Assembly (NCBI GenBank): GCA_963771845.1
Contig: CAVYVC010000044.1
Location: forward strand, 1-64,000
Origin: VAZQ01 sp963771845
GTDB lineage: Bacteria; Pseudomonadota; Alphaproteobacteria; Rhizobiales; Xanthobacteraceae
Length of the DNA: 64,000 nucleotides
Direction: 5' to 3'
Under the pieces are notes generated by a model. The model did no database searches and was not told the DNA's origin. It saw nothing but the letters and a program-made list of their open reading frames with translations. The position numbers were made by a program, and so were the translations under genes. How positions within the stretch are numbered: position 1 is the first letter of the stretch; each line of letters opens with the position of its first letter. Of this stretch, positions 63,714 through 64,000 are shown piece by piece.

Positions 63714-64000
63714 ATGAATGAAATGGTATCAGCACCGCTCGAAGCCCAAGCAGCCAGCGGCCAAGCTCCCTCCTCCGGCAAAATCGGCGTGCTGCTGGTC
63801 AATCTCGGCACGCCTGACGCGGCCGACCCGGCATCGGTGCGGCGCTATCTCAAAGAGTTTCTCAGCGACCCGCGCGTAATCGAGGACCAGGGTCTCGTTT
63901 GGAAGCTCGTCCTCAACGGCATAGTGCTGCGTTTTCGCCCGCGCCGCAGAGCGCGCGACTACCAGAAGATCTGGAACCGGGAGAGAAACGAGTCCCCGAT
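63714..64000 (+). CDS. hemH: Ferrochelatase, N-terminal part (runs off the right edge)
   Basis: From ATG 63714 the frame reads MNEMVSAPLEAQ, then GKIGVLLVNLGTPDAADPAS, then VRRYLKEFLSDPRVIE. This is the N-terminal signature of ferrochelatase, followed by the RPRRRARDYQKIWNRE segment. The enzyme inserts Fe2+ into protoporphyrin IX as the last step of haem synthesis. It stays open to the window end (about 95 codons). ATG 63723 is an alternative start. No stop appears in the visible part. Confidence 0.9.
   Translation, partial: MNEMVSAPLEAQAASGQAPSSGKIGVLLVNLGTPDAADPASVRRYLKEFLSDPRVIEDQGLVWKLVLNGIVLRFRPRRRARDYQKIWNRERNESP

Overview
The window looks like a chromosome segment of an alphaproteobacterium in the Hyphomicrobiales, near Bradyrhizobiaceae/Xanthobacteraceae. 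This rests on content, not on a search. It is GC-rich and has many solute-binding proteins whose leaders follow the RREFI..LLGG..WPL.ARAQQ pattern. It also has a hopanoid/outer-membrane lipid transport cluster, perfect FNR/FixK boxes, an ABC urea importer joined to urease, and several families of palindromic REP-like repeats. No rRNA, tRNA or CRISPR array was seen.

Region 1 (1-9.3 kb) is a catabolic-looking cluster. On the minus strand it has a VOC protein, a FAD monooxygenase, a 4,5-dihydroxyphthalate-decarboxylase-like protein, a possible 40-aa ORF, an aspartate dehydrogenase and the start of a molybdenum hydroxylase large subunit. On the plus strand it has a UbiD-type decarboxylase and a frameshifted ACMSD-like amidohydrolase. 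A group II intron with a frameshifted reverse transcriptase (about 5.7-7.7 kb) sits between two halves of a palindromic repeat. Region 2 (9.3-21.9 kb, minus strand) is a urea operon, urtABCDE-ureDABCEFG, followed by a phytase-like esterase. A sigma-54 promoter lies ahead of urtA. A candidate plus-strand small RNA with its own promoter and strong terminator sits between ureB and ureC.

Region 3 (22.4-29.5 kb) holds a 63-aa protein flanked by two perfect FNR/FixK boxes, a TAXI-TRAP importer pair, a metal-efflux group (CDF transporter, His-rich protein, secreted protein) and RidA. Region 4 (29.7-39.5 kb) is dominated by orphan solute-binding proteins (ABC_sub_bind, Bug/TctC, Leu/Ile/Val type). 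It also has a SemiSWEET, a CocE-like hydrolase broken by one in-frame stop, a frameshifted MBL hydrolase and a relic of another ABC_sub_bind gene.

Region 5 (39.7-48.3 kb) groups HpnM/MlaC-, HpnN-, MlaA- and HpnL-like proteins with a glycosyltransferase and an M23 peptidase that carries two successive leaders. Region 6 (48.4-64 kb) is mixed: Bug receptors, an IS701-like transposase, an amidohydrolase, an MFS exporter, a secreted unknown, a DMT transporter, a DUF3160 gene with extreme GC3 that may be foreign, a TIR-TM-TPR protein, a 33-aa membrane peptide, a 5'-nucleotidase and the start of ferrochelatase.

Two themes run through the window. First, a 22-bp-arm palindrome occurs four times, and three copies lie inside reading frames (urtC, hpnN and the 40-aa ORF). 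Second, seven genes carry a single-base frame break and one a nonsense codon. That is either gene decay or assembly error, and the sequence alone cannot decide which.
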